DNA of 64,000 nucleotides from Pseudomonas shirazensis (GCF_014268785.2 NZ_JABWRD020000001.1:2183001-2247000); one strand, 5' to 3'; counted from the stretch's first letter, positions 45,512 to 55,329 are shown. Notes: generated by a model not told the origin, from the sequence alone. Made by a program: numbers and translations.

Positions 45512-47449
45512 CTACAAACGGAAATGCCCAACCATCCCCTTGAGCTCATCGCCCAGCTGGGCCAGTTCGACACTGGAACGGGCATTGCCCTGCATGGCCA
45601 GCGCGGCCTGATCGGCGCTGCCGCGGATCTGCGTGACGCTGCGGCTGATCTCGTCACTGACCGAACTCTGCTGCTCGGCGGCAGCGGCAATCTGCTGGTT
45701 CATCTGCTGGATCTGTGACACCGCCACCGCGATGCTGGCCAGGGCGCTTTCAGTCTGCAAGGTGTCGGCCACTGCCAGGCGCACCAGCTCGGTACTGCCA
45801 CGGATCTGCGCCACCGACTGCTCGGCATTGCCGCGCAGGCTGGCGACCAAGCGCTCGATATGTTCGGTCGACTGCTGCGTGCGCTTGGCCAACGCCCGCA
45901 CCTCATCCGCGACTACCGCAAAACCGCGGCCCTGCTCGCCCGCCCGCGCCGCCTCGATGGCGGCATTCAGCGCCAGCAGGTTGGTTTGCCCAGCAACGCT
46001 CTTGATCACTTCAAGCACATCGCCAATGGTATGAATCTCGGCACTCAAGCTGTCGATACCGGCGCTGGCCGCTTCCGCCGCCACGGCCAGCTGCTCGATG
46101 CGCTGCAGGCTCTGACGCACCACCTGCTGGCCCGAGTCGACCTTGCCGTCGGCGACTTCGGCCGCCTGCGCCGCCTGCTCGGCATTGCGCGCAACATCGT
46201 GCACGGTCGCGCTCATCTGCTGCATGGCGGTGGCGACCTGCTCGGTCTCCTGCTGCTGGCTGCCAACCTCACGATTGGTCTGTTCGGTGACCGCCGACAA
46301 CGACTGGGCGCTGCCGGCCAATTGCTCGATACCCTGTTGCAGGCCGCTGACAATGCCACTCAAGCCCGCCGCCATCTGCTGCATCGCCAGCAGCAGTTGG
46401 CCGACTTCATCGCGGCGCGGCGGCTCAGCCTCGCCGGCCAGGTCACCGGCGGCAATCCGCTGGGCGCGACCGATCACCCGCTGCAACGGGCCGACTATCG
46501 CCCGGGTGATCAACCAGGCCGCCAGCAAGCCGACCAGCAGCGCCAGCGCGGTGGCGATGGCAATCGCCACGCCGTTGCGCTTGAGCTCGCTGTGCATGGC
46601 CTGCTCTTGGCTGGCGTAAGCCTGGTCGACCGCGCTGGTGGCCTGGTTGGCGCGCGCCTGCAACTGCGCCTTGATGCCCTGCTCTTGCGCAAGCAGGTCG
46701 GTGTATTCATTGAGCTTGTCGGCAAAGCTGGCGATATGCCCGGCGACTTCAGCGAGCACACCTTGATAACCGCTGTCGGCAACTGCGCTTCTGAGTTGCT
46801 CGGCCAGGCTGGCCGCCTCGACGGTCTGGGCGATGCGGCCACTGTTGACCTCTTCGCCTTTGCGGCTTTGCTCCAGGCGCACACGGGCCTCGTCCATCGC
46901 CTGCAGCATCAAACGCGAGACCGCTGCCACCTGCGTGGCCTGGTCGAGGAACTCGCTGCCCTGCTGGCCCTGGGATTGTTTCAGGGTGTAGGCGCCGTCA
47001 TCAGCCAGGCCGGCCTGGAGCACGTCGAGGTTGTTGGCGACGCTGGAGACCGACCAACTGGCCGTGTCCAGTGCCAGCTCCTTGGCCTGCACTGCCTCGA
47101 CAAAGGCGTCGAACGCCTGGCCATAGGCGCTCAGATCCGCTTCGGTGGCGCTCAACTGGGACACGCCGCGGGCTCGCTCAAGAAGATTTTGCAGGCCGCT
47201 GCGCAGTTTGTCGGCCTCCTCGCTGTCGGAACGCAAGGCAAAACCCTGCTCATGCTGGCGCAGGCGCAGCAGGTCACTGTTGAACTGAGTCATCTGCCGC
47301 AGGCTGTCGAAGCGCTGGCTGACGCTGTACAGCGAAGCCACGCCGATCGCCGCCACTGCCAAGGTCAACAGCAGTACCAAGGCAAAGCCCAGGCCGAGTT
47401 TGCGGGCCATGCCCAGGTTGGCCAGAACACCGTGCTTGCTCGCCGTCAT
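45512..47449 (-). CDS. Methyl-accepting chemotaxis protein, HBM sensor type
   Basis: A 645-residue chemoreceptor. TM1 lies at about 15-37 and TM2 at about 293-315. Between them is a 250-residue all-helical sensor matching the helical bimodular (HBM) type of McpS-like receptors. HAMP follows ([21 protein letters not shown]), then the methylation helices and the signalling tip [20 protein letters not shown] with [20 protein letters not shown]. Known HBM receptors sense TCA-cycle acids or polyamines; the ligand here is not known. Confidence 0.95.
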   Translation of the reverse strand: MTASKHGVLANLGMARKLGLGFALVLLLTLAVAAIGVASLYSVSQRFDSLRQMTQFNSDLLRLRQHEQGFALRSDSEEADKLRSGLQNLLERARGVSQLSATEADLSAYGQAFDAFVEAVQAKELALDTASWSVSSVANNLDVLQAGLADDGAYTLKQSQGQQGSEFLDQATQVAAVSRLMLQAMDEARVRLEQSRKGEEVNSGRIAQTVEAASLAEQLRSAVADSGYQGVLAEVAGHIASFADKLNEYTDLLAQEQGIKAQLQARANQATSAVDQAYASQEQAMHSELKRNGVAIAIATALALLVGLLAAWLITRAIVGPLQRVIGRAQRIAAGDLAGEAEPPRRDEVGQLLLAMQQMAAGLSGIVSGLQQGIEQLAGSAQSLSAVTEQTNREVGSQQQETEQVATAMQQMSATVHDVARNAEQAAQAAEVADGKVDSGQQVVRQSLQRIEQLAVAAEAASAGIDSLSAEIHTIGDVLEVIKSVAGQTNLLALNAAIEAARAGEQGRGFAVVADEVRALAKRTQQSTEHIERLVASLRGNAEQSVAQIRGSTELVRLAVADTLQTESALASIAVAVSQIQQMNQQIAAAAEQQSSVSDEISRSVTQIRGSADQAALAMQGNARSSVELAQLGDELKGMVGHFRL

Positions 47450-47534
47450 TGCTCATCCCCCGGTTGCGAAGGCCAAGAGTGACAACGCCGCCAGCCCCCT
47501 CACAAGGGATTGAGGCAACAATGGTGTCAAATAG

Positions 47535-48959
47535 CTATGTGATGTCGCCCAGAGCATGATCGAGGTCGCCTTTGGCCTCACCCGCCGCACGCAGGAACCC
47601 CTGGGCGCGCACGTCCTGAGCATAGGCGACATTGATCCGCAGCCAGGCGCTGCTGTGCCCTTGATAATCGAACGCAGCACCCGGCGTGAGCAGCACCGAA
47701 TGCGCCAGCGCCAGGCGCTCGAGGCTGGCAAAATCGTGCCCAGGTGCCCGCACCCAGACGAACATGCCGCCATTGGGCTCGGCGAACACCTGCCAGCCAT
47801 ATGCCTCGAGCTGAGCCAACAGCGCGGCCCTGTGCTGACCCAGCCGCACGCGCAGGCGCTGGGTGCTCTTGCGGTAACTGCCGTTGGCCAGCATCTGCGC
47901 CAGCACCTGCTCGGCAAAGCGCGAAGTACCAATGCCGCTGACCATTTTCAACTCGGCCAGGCGCGTGATCAGCGCGGCATCGGCGACCACATAACCGACC
48001 CGCAGCGAACTGCTCAAGGTCTTGGAAAAGCTCGCCAGGTAGATTACCCGCTGCTCACTGTCGAGGGTCGCCAGCCGTGTCGCCGGGCCTTCCTGAAAGT
48101 CGGCATAGATGTCGTCTTCGATGATCCGCAGGTCATGCTCGCGGGCCAGTTCCAGCAGGCGGTAGGCGACCTTCGGCGTGAGGCTGGTGCCGGTCGGGTT
48201 GTGATACAGGCTGTTGATGAACAGGCAGCGCGGCCGGTGCTCGACCAGCAGGCGCTGCAGCGCGTCCAGATCCGGTCCATGGACGGTGCGCGGCACGGCA
48301 AGCATGTTTACCTGGTGGGTGCGCAGCAGGTTGAACAGGTTGTAGTACCCCGGGTTTTCCACCAGCACCGTATCGCCCGGTCGCAGCAACGCGCGCACCA
48401 GCAGGTCGAGCGCCTGGCTGGCGCCGTGGGTGGTGACAATGCGCTCGGCGCCTGCGGCGATATCCAGCCGTTCCAGACGCTTGTGCAACTGCTCGCGCAG
48501 GCTGGCCAGGCCGAGCGGCGGCGCGTAGTCGAACAGGTCGGCCGGGTTGCCACGGCTGACCTGGCGAATGGCCTGGGCCAGTTCATCTGCGGCGCGCCAG
48601 GCCGATGGCAACCAGCCGCAGCCGAGCTTGAGCAGTGCCTCCTGGCCTTCGTCGAACTGCCGCCACTTGCCATCGACCGTCTCGCCCCACAGCGCTGCGT
48701 CCTGCTCAGGCAGCCCGGCCTTGCGCTCGGCGACGAAAAAGCCGGTGCCGTGGCGCGCCTCCAGCCAACCGCTGGCCACCAGCCGATCGTAGGCCTCGAT
48801 CACACAGGCGGCGCTGACCCCGTGGGTTTTCGCCAAGGCCCGGATCGACGGCAGCCGCGCGCCCGGACGCAGGCGTTGCTGCTCGATCCAGGCTTGCAGC
48901 TGGGTGGTGAGTTGCTGAACCAGCGACACGGCGCTGAGGCGATCGAGGGTGAGGTGCAT
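47535..48959 (-). CDS. MocR/PdxR-type regulator (GntR HTH plus aminotransferase domain)
   Basis: A 474-residue fusion regulator. The GntR winged helix covers residues 1-75 (LRPGARLPSIRALAKTHGVS; VASGWLEARHGTGFFV), followed by a class I aminotransferase-like domain. The PLP motifs include YHNPTGTSLTP, IIEDDIYADFQEG and the lysine in LASFSKTLSSSLRVGYVV. It is divergent from an MFS exporter. A perfect 10-base inverted repeat lies just upstream of its own start, indicating autoregulation and control of the exporter. The effector is unknown. Confidence 0.94.
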   Translation of the reverse strand: MHLTLDRLSAVSLVQQLTTQLQAWIEQQRLRPGARLPSIRALAKTHGVSAACVIEAYDRLVASGWLEARHGTGFFVAERKAGLPEQDAALWGETVDGKWRQFDEGQEALLKLGCGWLPSAWRAADELAQAIRQVSRGNPADLFDYAPPLGLASLREQLHKRLERLDIAAGAERIVTTHGASQALDLLVRALLRPGDTVLVENPGYYNLFNLLRTHQVNMLAVPRTVHGPDLDALQRLLVEHRPRCLFINSLYHNPTGTSLTPKVAYRLLELAREHDLRIIEDDIYADFQEGPATRLATLDSEQRVIYLASFSKTLSSSLRVGYVVADAALITRLAELKMVSGIGTSRFAEQVLAQMLANGSYRKSTQRLRVRLGQHRAALLAQLEAYGWQVFAEPNGGMFVWVRAPGHDFASLERLALAHSVLLTPGAAFDYQGHSSAWLRINVAYAQDVRAQGFLRAAGEAKGDLDHALGDIT

Positions 48960-48964
48960 AGATC

Positions 48965-48993
48965 AACTGTTCGCGATTTTTATGCGAACAGTT
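48965..48993. promoter_or_regulatory. Perfect inverted repeat between MocR and MFS genes
   Basis: AACTGTTCGC (48965-48974) and GCGAACAGTT (48984-48993) are exact complements with a nine-base AT-rich spacer. The site is five bases before the MocR start codon, overlapping its ribosome-binding region. Confidence 0.65.
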
Positions 48994-49083
48994 AAGCATA
49001 AATGGCTGCCCGCTGTGCCTTGTTGCGCGCCCACAGCAAGCGCAGCCTGCAGCCAGTACCCGTTCAATCAAGGACCTGCGTCA

Positions 49084-50277
49084 ATGCGCGACCGCCACGC
49101 CCCCGCCCTGCTCGCCTTCGCCCTGTGCATCATCACCCTTGCAGTCAACCTGCAGGCACCTCTCTACACCGCCTATGCCGACCTCTCCGGGCTGGGCGCG
49201 ACGGCTACCGCCGTGGCGTTTTCCGCCTATGTGCTGGGCGTGCTGCCGGTGCTGCTGGCTCTGGGCGGGCTTGCCGACCGGATTGGCCGGCGGCCGATGA
49301 TCATCGCCGCGTTGAGCTTGTCGATCATTGCCACCCTACTCGCGCTCAGCCTACCCAGCCTGTACAGCATTGGCATCGCGCGGATGCTGCTCGGTATCGG
49401 CACCGGCCTCGCCTCGGCCACCGCCACCGTATACATGAGCGAACTATTGCCTGCCGAGCGCAGCAGCAGCGCCGCCAGTTGGGTCACTGCCAGCACCTCG
49501 CTGGGCTTTGGCCTGGGCGCTGCGCTGACCAGCCTGTGCCTGCTACGCGGGCCCAGCCTGAGCCCGGCCAGCTTTTATTTGCATCTGTTGCTGGCCGCGC
49601 TCGCGCTGATACTGGTCTGGCGCCTGCCGGAGCCACGCCAGGCAGCACGCACGGCCATGCTGCGCCTGCCTTGCTACCCGCCCGGCAGCCTGGTGTATGG
49701 CTGCGCCATTCTGCTCGCCTGGGCCTGCGTCGGGCTGGTCACCGGGCTGCTGCCGGCAGTACTGCGTCAGCATGATTTGAGCGCCTGGTCGGGGTTTTCC
49801 ACGTTCTGCGTGATCAGCTGCGGTGTGCTGTTTCAGCCCTTGGCCAAGCGCCTGCCCAGTGCCACGGCGGTGCTGCTCGGGCTGGCGATTCTGCCCTGCA
49901 GCTATGCGCTGCTGGCCTGGGGCGCAGAACGCGGCGCGCTGCTGGCGGTGCTACTCGGTGCCGTCGCGGCCAGCAGCGCCTGCTACGGCTTTATTTACCT
50001 AGGCGGGCTGGCGGCGGTCAATGAACTGGCCACCGAAGAAAAGACCCGCGCCACTGCAGGGTTCTTCCTGTTGGCGTATGTCGGCTTCAGTTTGCCAGTG
50101 ATCGTTACCGGCTTGATCGGCGACTGGCTGGGCATGCGCATGGCGTTGATGCTGTTTGGCATGGCATTGCTGGCGGGCAGTGTCGCTATCGCCGTCGCGC
50201 TGGCTCGGCAACACAACCAACGTCTTGGATCCAAAAAAGAGCACAGTGCCTATAGGACAAATCTGAAAGAAATGTGA
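49084..50277 (+). CDS. MFS exporter
   Basis: A 397-residue major facilitator with about 12 helices. The start MRDRHAPALLAFALCIITLA is at ATG 49084, preceded by AAGGACCTGCGTC. Motif A is GLADRIGRRPMIIAALSL after helix 2, typical of drug:H+ antiporters. Divergent from the MocR regulator and probably its target. Confidence 0.9.
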   Translation: MRDRHAPALLAFALCIITLAVNLQAPLYTAYADLSGLGATATAVAFSAYVLGVLPVLLALGGLADRIGRRPMIIAALSLSIIATLLALSLPSLYSIGIARMLLGIGTGLASATATVYMSELLPAERSSSAASWVTASTSLGFGLGAALTSLCLLRGPSLSPASFYLHLLLAALALILVWRLPEPRQAARTAMLRLPCYPPGSLVYGCAILLAWACVGLVTGLLPAVLRQHDLSAWSGFSTFCVISCGVLFQPLAKRLPSATAVLLGLAILPCSYALLAWGAERGALLAVLLGAVAASSACYGFIYLGGLAAVNELATEEKTRATAGFFLLAYVGFSLPVIVTGLIGDWLGMRMALMLFGMALLAGSVAIAVALARQHNQRLGSKKEHSAYRTNLKEM

Positions 50278-50325
50278 AAATAGTGTGAATATTTGTAAAA
50301 CTGAACTATTGAGCAAGGATGCAGC

Positions 50326-51174
50326 GTGTCACCGGACCCAAGTGCCTGGCCAAAAGAGTACCCCTTCACCCTCAAGCATCGCCGGACTACACTGCACTTC
50401 CAGGCGCCACTGGCAGAACACACCCGAGCAGCCCTTGAACGCCTGGTCGAGCGCGCTCGCGTGCCCGGCGCCAAGCGCATCAGTGCACCGCTTGACTGCG
50501 AGCGCAGCCAGCTGTTCGCCAAGCGCGAGCAGCTCGACAGCCTGAAGAAAAAGTGGCGCGTGCAGCGCGGTGCGGCGCGCAGTGATGGCACCTACGACTG
50601 GGCCGTCGAAGAAATCATCAATACCCACAAAGCCTATCAACGCGGCGCTCCGGTACCCGAGCTGGTGGGCTTTGGCTACACCCGCTCCCGGCTTGGCCTG
50701 GTGCAGGACCTGTTCGTCATCACCCGCCTGCTGCAGGGCTACAGCGATGGCCTCAGCGTGCTGCAGCAAGACCCCAGCAGCGTCTACCGCGTGCTCGATG
50801 CCTCGACCGAATTGATGTTCAGCCTGCACAAGCAAGGCATCACCCACATGGACCTGTGGGCCGGCAACGTCATGCTCTGCGACAGCCAGGCAGGCGCGCC
50901 GGTAGCAATTGATCTGGAAAACAGCTTCTTCGTGCCCAGTGCGTTCGCCAGTGAAACCCTCGGCTTCCAGTTTGGTTTTCTCTACCTGCGGGAAATCTAC
51001 CGTTACATCACCGAAGCCAAGTACGACGCGTGGGTGGACATTGCGCTAAGCAACTTTGCCCCGGAGATTGATAAAGCCGCCTTCCGCCGGGTTTATGAAT
51101 ATGCCAAGCATGAGCACATCGGGCGCCTGGATCGTCGCGAGATCTTCCTTACAGGCCAGGTGGCCGGCTGCTGA
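50326..51174 (+). CDS. LPS-kinase-like protein (Kdo/WaaP-type kinase fold)
   Basis: A 282-residue protein with a small-molecule kinase fold. A candidate ATP-binding lysine is in QLFAKREQLD, the catalytic loop is ITHMDLWAGNVMLC (H-x-D-x4-N) and the metal site is PVAIDLENSF (D-L-E in place of D-F-G). It starts at GTG 50326; no ATG fits the frame nearby. It lies 34 bases upstream of a second kinase-like gene. In P. aeruginosa such kinases phosphorylate LPS core heptose. The acceptor here is inferred. Confidence 0.8.
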   Translation: MSPDPSAWPKEYPFTLKHRRTTLHFQAPLAEHTRAALERLVERARVPGAKRISAPLDCERSQLFAKREQLDSLKKKWRVQRGAARSDGTYDWAVEEIINTHKAYQRGAPVPELVGFGYTRSRLGLVQDLFVITRLLQGYSDGLSVLQQDPSSVYRVLDASTELMFSLHKQGITHMDLWAGNVMLCDSQAGAPVAIDLENSFFVPSAFASETLGFQFGFLYLREIYRYITEAKYDAWVDIALSNFAPEIDKAAFRRVYEYAKHEHIGRLDRREIFLTGQVAGC

Positions 51175-51208
51175 GCAGCATTTTCAGACTTGTTTGTCGG
51201 AGCACTCC

Positions 51209-52072
51209 ATGCGTCACCTCAAGCACCTGACTGGCGCTTTCACGCGCCAGCGTATTCAGGGCAACACCTTTCATCTCGATCCAGGCCAGAGCCAACCACT
51301 GGCCTCTGCGATCACGGCGTTTCTGGCAGCGCCCGAGCAACACCAGACGCTCGATATCCCCGAAGCCACCCGCGGCGTTTACCTGCTGCACGGCGAACGC
51401 AAATGGGTGCTCAAGCACAACCGCCTGCAGCATTGGAAAAAGCGCCTGCAAAACTACCTGGGCCTGAAAAAGAGCTACGGCCTGCACGATCTGACCAACG
51501 AGTTCATCAACCTCTCGGTGGCCGGCAGCAAGTCGCAACTGGCGCCCAGAGTTGCCGCCTTTGGTTACCAGGCGCGCTTCCCATTCCTGCGCGACGAGTA
51601 CCTGCTGATCGAGTTTCTCGACGACCACAGCAACGTCGATGAGCGCCTCAGCGCCCACCCCGATACAGCTGCAACGTTGCTGCCACAGGTGTTCGCGCTG
51701 TTCAGCCAGATGCTTGCCGATGGCTTCGTGCACATGGACCCGCACCCGAAGAACATCCTCATCAGCCCGAGCGGCGAACTGCGCCTGATCGATTTCGAGT
51801 GCTGCGCACACACAGTGATCGACCCGGACTTCAGCCTGGGCTTTCTGATGGGCTACTTCTATCACTTCTGGATCAAGCGGTTTGTCGCACTGGACGAATA
51901 CCGCGCGTCCAGCGAGGCGTACCTCGCAGCCACTCAACCGCACTTGAACAGAGCGGTATTCGAGCCCGTCTTCGAACGCTTTTTGACTGACAAGGTCTCT
52001 CGTACCACGCGCTATTCGATCCTCACCAGCGCGCCCGCGCAACTGGCATTCAAGGCCAGCCTGCGCGGTTGA
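51209..52072 (+). CDS. LPS-kinase-like protein (WaaY/InaA-type fold)
   Basis: A 287-residue protein of the same fold class as its upstream neighbour. It has KWVLKHNRLQHWKKRLQNYL (ATP-binding Lys region), the acidic helix residue in LTNEFINLSV, catalytic loop FVHMDPHPKNILI and the metal site LRLIDFECC. The start is ATG 51209. The two kinases probably form an operon and act on the LPS core; the specificity is not readable. Confidence 0.82.
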   Translation: MRHLKHLTGAFTRQRIQGNTFHLDPGQSQPLASAITAFLAAPEQHQTLDIPEATRGVYLLHGERKWVLKHNRLQHWKKRLQNYLGLKKSYGLHDLTNEFINLSVAGSKSQLAPRVAAFGYQARFPFLRDEYLLIEFLDDHSNVDERLSAHPDTAATLLPQVFALFSQMLADGFVHMDPHPKNILISPSGELRLIDFECCAHTVIDPDFSLGFLMGYFYHFWIKRFVALDEYRASSEAYLAATQPHLNRAVFEPVFERFLTDKVSRTTRYSILTSAPAQLAFKASLRG

Positions 52073-52212
52073 GCCACGCGCCTAGGCCGCAGCGGGGCCG
52101 ATACCGGCCATCACCCTGATGGATCACCGGCCATTCGCCCCGCGCACAAGCCTTGCCAGCGGCTCCCCGTACCTCTATCAAAGGCAGTGTCCATTTTTCA
52201 GTGAGAGCCCCC

Positions 52213-53214
52213 ATGACCCAGACCAACCGCCGCTTCCTGCTCGCCAAACGCCCTGTCGGCGCCGTCACCCGCGAAGACTTCAGCTTTGAGCAAGGGCCCG
52301 CCGCCGAGCCTGCCGAGGGTCAGATCCAGGTTCGCAACCTGTACCTCTCGCTCGACCCGGCCATGCGCGGCTGGATGAACGAAGGCAAGTCCTACATCCC
52401 GCCGGTGGGCCTTGGCCAGGTCATGCGCGCCCTTGGCGTCGGCGAGGTAACTGCCTCCAAACACCCTGACTTCAAGCCCGGCGTCCACGTCAGCGGCGCC
52501 CTTGGCATCCAGGACTACTTCACCGGCGAGCCGCAGGGCCTGCACAAGATCGACCCCAATCTCGCACCCCTGCCCCGTTACCTGTCGGCACTGGGCATGA
52601 CCGGCATGACCGCCTACTTCGCCCTGCTCGACGTCGGCCAACCGAAAGAAGGCGAAACCGTAGTCATCTCCGGCGCTGCCGGCGCAGTTGGCAGCATCGC
52701 CGGGCAGATCGCCAAGCTCAAAGGCTGCCGTGTAGTCGGCATCGCCGGTGGCAAGGACAAGTGCCAATACCTGCAGGATGAACTCGGTTTTGACGGAGTC
52801 ATCGACTACAAGGCTGAAGACGTACTGGCCGGTCTCAAGCGTGAATGCCCGAAAGGTGTCGACGTGTACTTCGACAACGTCGGCGGCGACATCCTCGATG
52901 CCGTGCTCAGCCGCCTCAACTTCAAGGCCCGCGTGGTCATCTGCGGCGCTATCAGCCAGTACAACAACAAGGAAGCGGTCAAAGGCCCGGCCAACTACCT
53001 GTCGTTGCTGGTCAACCGTGCGCGGATGGAAGGCTTCGTGGTGATGGACCACGCCAAGGAGTATGGCAAGGCCGCACAAGAGATCGCCGGCTGGATGGCC
53101 AGCGGCAAGCTCAAGAGCAAAGAGCATGTGGTCGAGGGGCTGGAGACCTTCCCGGAAACGCTGCTCAAGCTGTTCAACGGCGAGAACTTCGGCAAGTTGG
53201 TGTTGAAGGTCTGA
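52213..53214 (+). CDS. NADPH-dependent oxidoreductase, CurA/leukotriene B4 reductase-like
   Basis: A zinc-independent MDR-family reductase of 333 residues for alpha,beta-unsaturated carbonyls. The N-terminal GroES-like domain contains YLSLDPAMRGWMNEGKSYIP. The NADP domain contains VISGAAGAVGSIAGQIAKLK with the Gly-rich loop, and GVDVYFDNVGGDILDAVL. In E. coli CurA reduces curcumin. The ATG is 52213. It is convergent with the LPS-type gene through a shared hairpin. Confidence 0.92.
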   Translation: MTQTNRRFLLAKRPVGAVTREDFSFEQGPAAEPAEGQIQVRNLYLSLDPAMRGWMNEGKSYIPPVGLGQVMRALGVGEVTASKHPDFKPGVHVSGALGIQDYFTGEPQGLHKIDPNLAPLPRYLSALGMTGMTAYFALLDVGQPKEGETVVISGAAGAVGSIAGQIAKLKGCRVVGIAGGKDKCQYLQDELGFDGVIDYKAEDVLAGLKRECPKGVDVYFDNVGGDILDAVLSRLNFKARVVICGAISQYNNKEAVKGPANYLSLLVNRARMEGFVVMDHAKEYGKAAQEIAGWMASGKLKSKEHVVEGLETFPETLLKLFNGENFGKLVLKV

Positions 53215-53228
53215 TCAAGTAGCCACTG

Positions 53229-53267
53229 GATGGCGGGCGAAGCGCCTCTGGGCATTACCCCGCCATC
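53229..53267. terminator. Hairpin between convergent genes
   Basis: GATGGCGGG and CCCGCCATC pair across about 21 bases. The right arm is inside the end of the minus-strand gene. Confidence 0.35.
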
Positions 53268-54109
53268 AGCTGCTGCTGGGGATGCTCAGCGCTGAGTGAC
53301 CTTGGCCTGGCACCACCTTTGCGAGAAACCATCGAATGCGCTTGCTCGACAGTGATCTTTGGGATCACCGAAGCCGGGATGCGTGACGCTGCAGACAGGT
53401 TGAACACGGCAAAACGCTCGTCCACCACCCGCTCGGCCATCAGCTTGAGTGACGGCAATACCCGCCCTTCATAATGCTGATCAAGCCCACAGGGCGACTT
53501 GGCAGAATCGGCTGTTTCATAGAAACGTCCAGCGGCCTGGTTCAGGTCCACCCCGACCAGCAATACCTTGCTGAAGCCCAGATGATAAGCGAGCTGCAAC
53601 GCCGCATATGCGACTGTGCGCGCATCGAAAAAGCCTTCTGTGAGGTCCTTGCTGAAACCGATCGAGCGTGCACGCGCATTCCAGGCAAAACGAGGGCGCA
53701 CGCACGCGGACTGGCCTTGCGACATCGACTGTTTCAAGGAAAATCCGGCGGCTTTCTGCAATGGATACAGTTTGGCAGAGCAAGTACCGGCCACCTCGGC
53801 GATCTGCTCCGACCACAAGGCTACATGCTGGCTGCTGCTCAACGCCTGGGCGAATAACTCGGGCTGCTGCTTGGGGAAGCTGGTGTCGGTGCAGATGTAG
53901 AAGAACGGCTTGATCGCTGTGTCGGCGAACATCGAGATGGCGCCATTCATGGTGATTACCGGCACACCGGCGAAGCGCTCCAGCGGGAAGTCCTTGGCGG
54001 AGCTGCCCGAGGCCATGATGATGACCGAGCCCTTGGCGATGTTGCGCACATCAGCAAAGTCACCAATGACTGGCTTAGAAGTCTCAGTACCGCCCGATGT
54101 AGCCGCCAA
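53255..54109 (-). CDS. LPS/glycan biosynthesis-type protein, start uncertain
   Basis: A 284-residue frame with a nucleotide-binding-like start GSVIIMASGSSAKDFPL and a core FFDARTVAYAALQLAYHLGF followed by KVLLVGVDLN. This is the pattern of LPS-core or DUF115/sialyltransferase-like proteins that read 'absent-sugar' motifs. No ATG lies near the front. TTG at 54109 with GGGGC upstream is the best start, and the frame is open for about 20 codons before it up to a TGA. The true N terminus could be shorter or lost. It lies downstream of pyrF on the same strand. Confidence 0.6.
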   Translation of the reverse strand: MAATSGGTETSKPVIGDFADVRNIAKGSVIIMASGSSAKDFPLERFAGVPVITMNGAISMFADTAIKPFFYICTDTSFPKQQPELFAQALSSSQHVALWSEQIAEVAGTCSAKLYPLQKAAGFSLKQSMSQGQSACVRPRFAWNARARSIGFSKDLTEGFFDARTVAYAALQLAYHLGFSKVLLVGVDLNQAAGRFYETADSAKSPCGLDQHYEGRVLPSLKLMAERVVDERFAVFNLSAASRIPASVIPKITVEQAHSMVSRKGGARPRSLSAEHPQQQLMAG

Positions 54110-54185
54110 AGTGTCTGCCCCAATCCGAATTTTCGGATAATTCTGACAGAAAAATCGGCGCAGAGTTCAGGCGCTGGTCGTAGTT

Positions 54186-54223
54186 CCCCCGAAGACTATG
54201 AAATAAAACTCATCTACCGGGGG
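54186..54223. other. Inverted repeat between pyrF and the LPS-type gene
   Basis: CCCCCG and CGGGGG flank a 26-base AT-rich middle. Could be a weak terminator of pyrF transcription; no U tract. Confidence 0.3.
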
Positions 54224-54239
54224 CTGTGCAGGGCTGTAT

Positions 54240-54941
54240 TCAGCCGCGAATCTCGGCAACAACTGCCGCAAGTGCCTGGGCCGGATCGGCCGCTTGGCTG
54301 ATCGGGCGACCAATAACCAGGTAATCAGACCCAGCACCCAGTGCCTGGCGCGGGGTGAGAATGCGGCGCTGATCGTCTTGTGCGCTGCCGGCAGGACGAA
54401 TCCCCGGGGTCACCAGTTGCAGCGACGGATGGGCCGCTTTCAGTGCAGTGGCCTCCAGCGCCGAGCAGACCAGCCCGTCCATACCGGCCTTCTCAGCCAA
54501 TGCCGCCAGACGCAGCACTTGCTCCTGTGGCTCGATATCCAGACCAATACCGGCCAGGTCCTCCCGTTCCATGCTGGTCAGCACGGTCACACCGATCAGC
54601 AACGGCTGCGGCCCACTACGCTTGTCCAGCACATCGCGGCACGCCGCCATCATGCGCAGGCCGCCCGAGCAGTGCACGTTGACCATCCACACGCCCATCT
54701 CGGCGGCGGCCTTGACTGCCATCGCGGTGGTATTGGGGATGTCATGGAATTTGAGATCGAGGAACACCTCGAAGCCCTTGGCGCACAACGTCTCGACGAT
54801 ACCCGAAGCGCTGCTGGTGAACAGTTCCTTGCCAACCTTTACCCGGCACAGTGCAGGGTCGAGCTGGTCGGCCAACTGCAGGGCAGCTTCACGGGTAGGG
54901 AAATCCAGGGCGACGATCAGGGGCGTCTGGCAAGCAGGCAT
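54240..54941 (-). CDS. pyrF: Orotidine 5'-phosphate decarboxylase
   Basis: Last step of UMP synthesis. It has 233 residues from the ATG at 54941 ([20 protein letters not shown]). The catalytic Asp-Lys-Asp set is in [13 protein letters not shown], the phosphate site in [17 protein letters not shown], and [12 protein letters not shown] ends the barrel. It is the neighbour of the LPS-type gene and lies next to the polysaccharide island, as in the P. putida group from memory. Confidence 0.97.
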   Translation of the reverse strand: MPACQTPLIVALDFPTREAALQLADQLDPALCRVKVGKELFTSSASGIVETLCAKGFEVFLDLKFHDIPNTTAMAVKAAAEMGVWMVNVHCSGGLRMMAACRDVLDKRSGPQPLLIGVTVLTSMEREDLAGIGLDIEPQEQVLRLAALAEKAGMDGLVCSALEATALKAAHPSLQLVTPGIRPAGSAQDDQRRILTPRQALGAGSDYLVIGRPISQAADPAQALAAVVAEIRG

Positions 54942-55120
54942 TGGCAAGGTCTCATGGCGGGTCGTAAACGGCGCGCATTGTAAACCAAGTGGGGTGCGCT
55001 TTGCAGGCCGCAGGTCACGAGAATGGCAGGGTTTGCGAGGGCTATAATGGAACCAAAGGGCGTGGCGTCCGCTCGTAATTGGTACAAGCGAAGCTGTTTA
55101 CTGCCCGTAGGAGAATGACG

Positions 55121-55288
55121 ATGCCTTGGTATGCCTGGTTGATATTGGTCGTTGCCATCGGCTCGATCGTGGGTGGTTTGATGATGCTGCGTGATACGGC
55201 GAAGAAGCTGCCGTTGACAGAGGAGCAGCTGCGCAAGGTGCATGAGCGTAATGCGCAGATGGATGCCAAAGAATCCAAAGACCTGTGA
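55121..55288 (+). CDS. DUF2897 family small membrane protein
   Basis: A 55-residue protein with one N-terminal membrane helix (MPWYAWLILVVAIGSIVGGL) and a charged tail LPLTEEQLRKVHERNAQMDA, the DUF2897 pattern. The ATG at 55121 follows TAGGAGAATGACG. Function unknown. Confidence 0.85.
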   Translation: MPWYAWLILVVAIGSIVGGLMMLRDTAKKLPLTEEQLRKVHERNAQMDAKESKDL

Positions 55289-55294
55289 ATGATT

Positions 55295-55319
55295 GATGGC
55301 CGGCGCAAGGCCGGCCATC
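55295..55319. terminator. Hairpin between DUF2897 and comEA-like genes
   Basis: GATGGCCGGC and GCCGGCCATC form a perfect 10-pair stem with a five-base loop, directly after the DUF2897 stop and before the convergent stop. No U tract. Confidence 0.5.
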
Positions 55320-55329
55320 GCTTGCGTGC

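Noticed and set aside
46034..47482. Long plus-strand frame through the chemoreceptor
   Set aside because: Antisense shadow of the HBM chemoreceptor gene.
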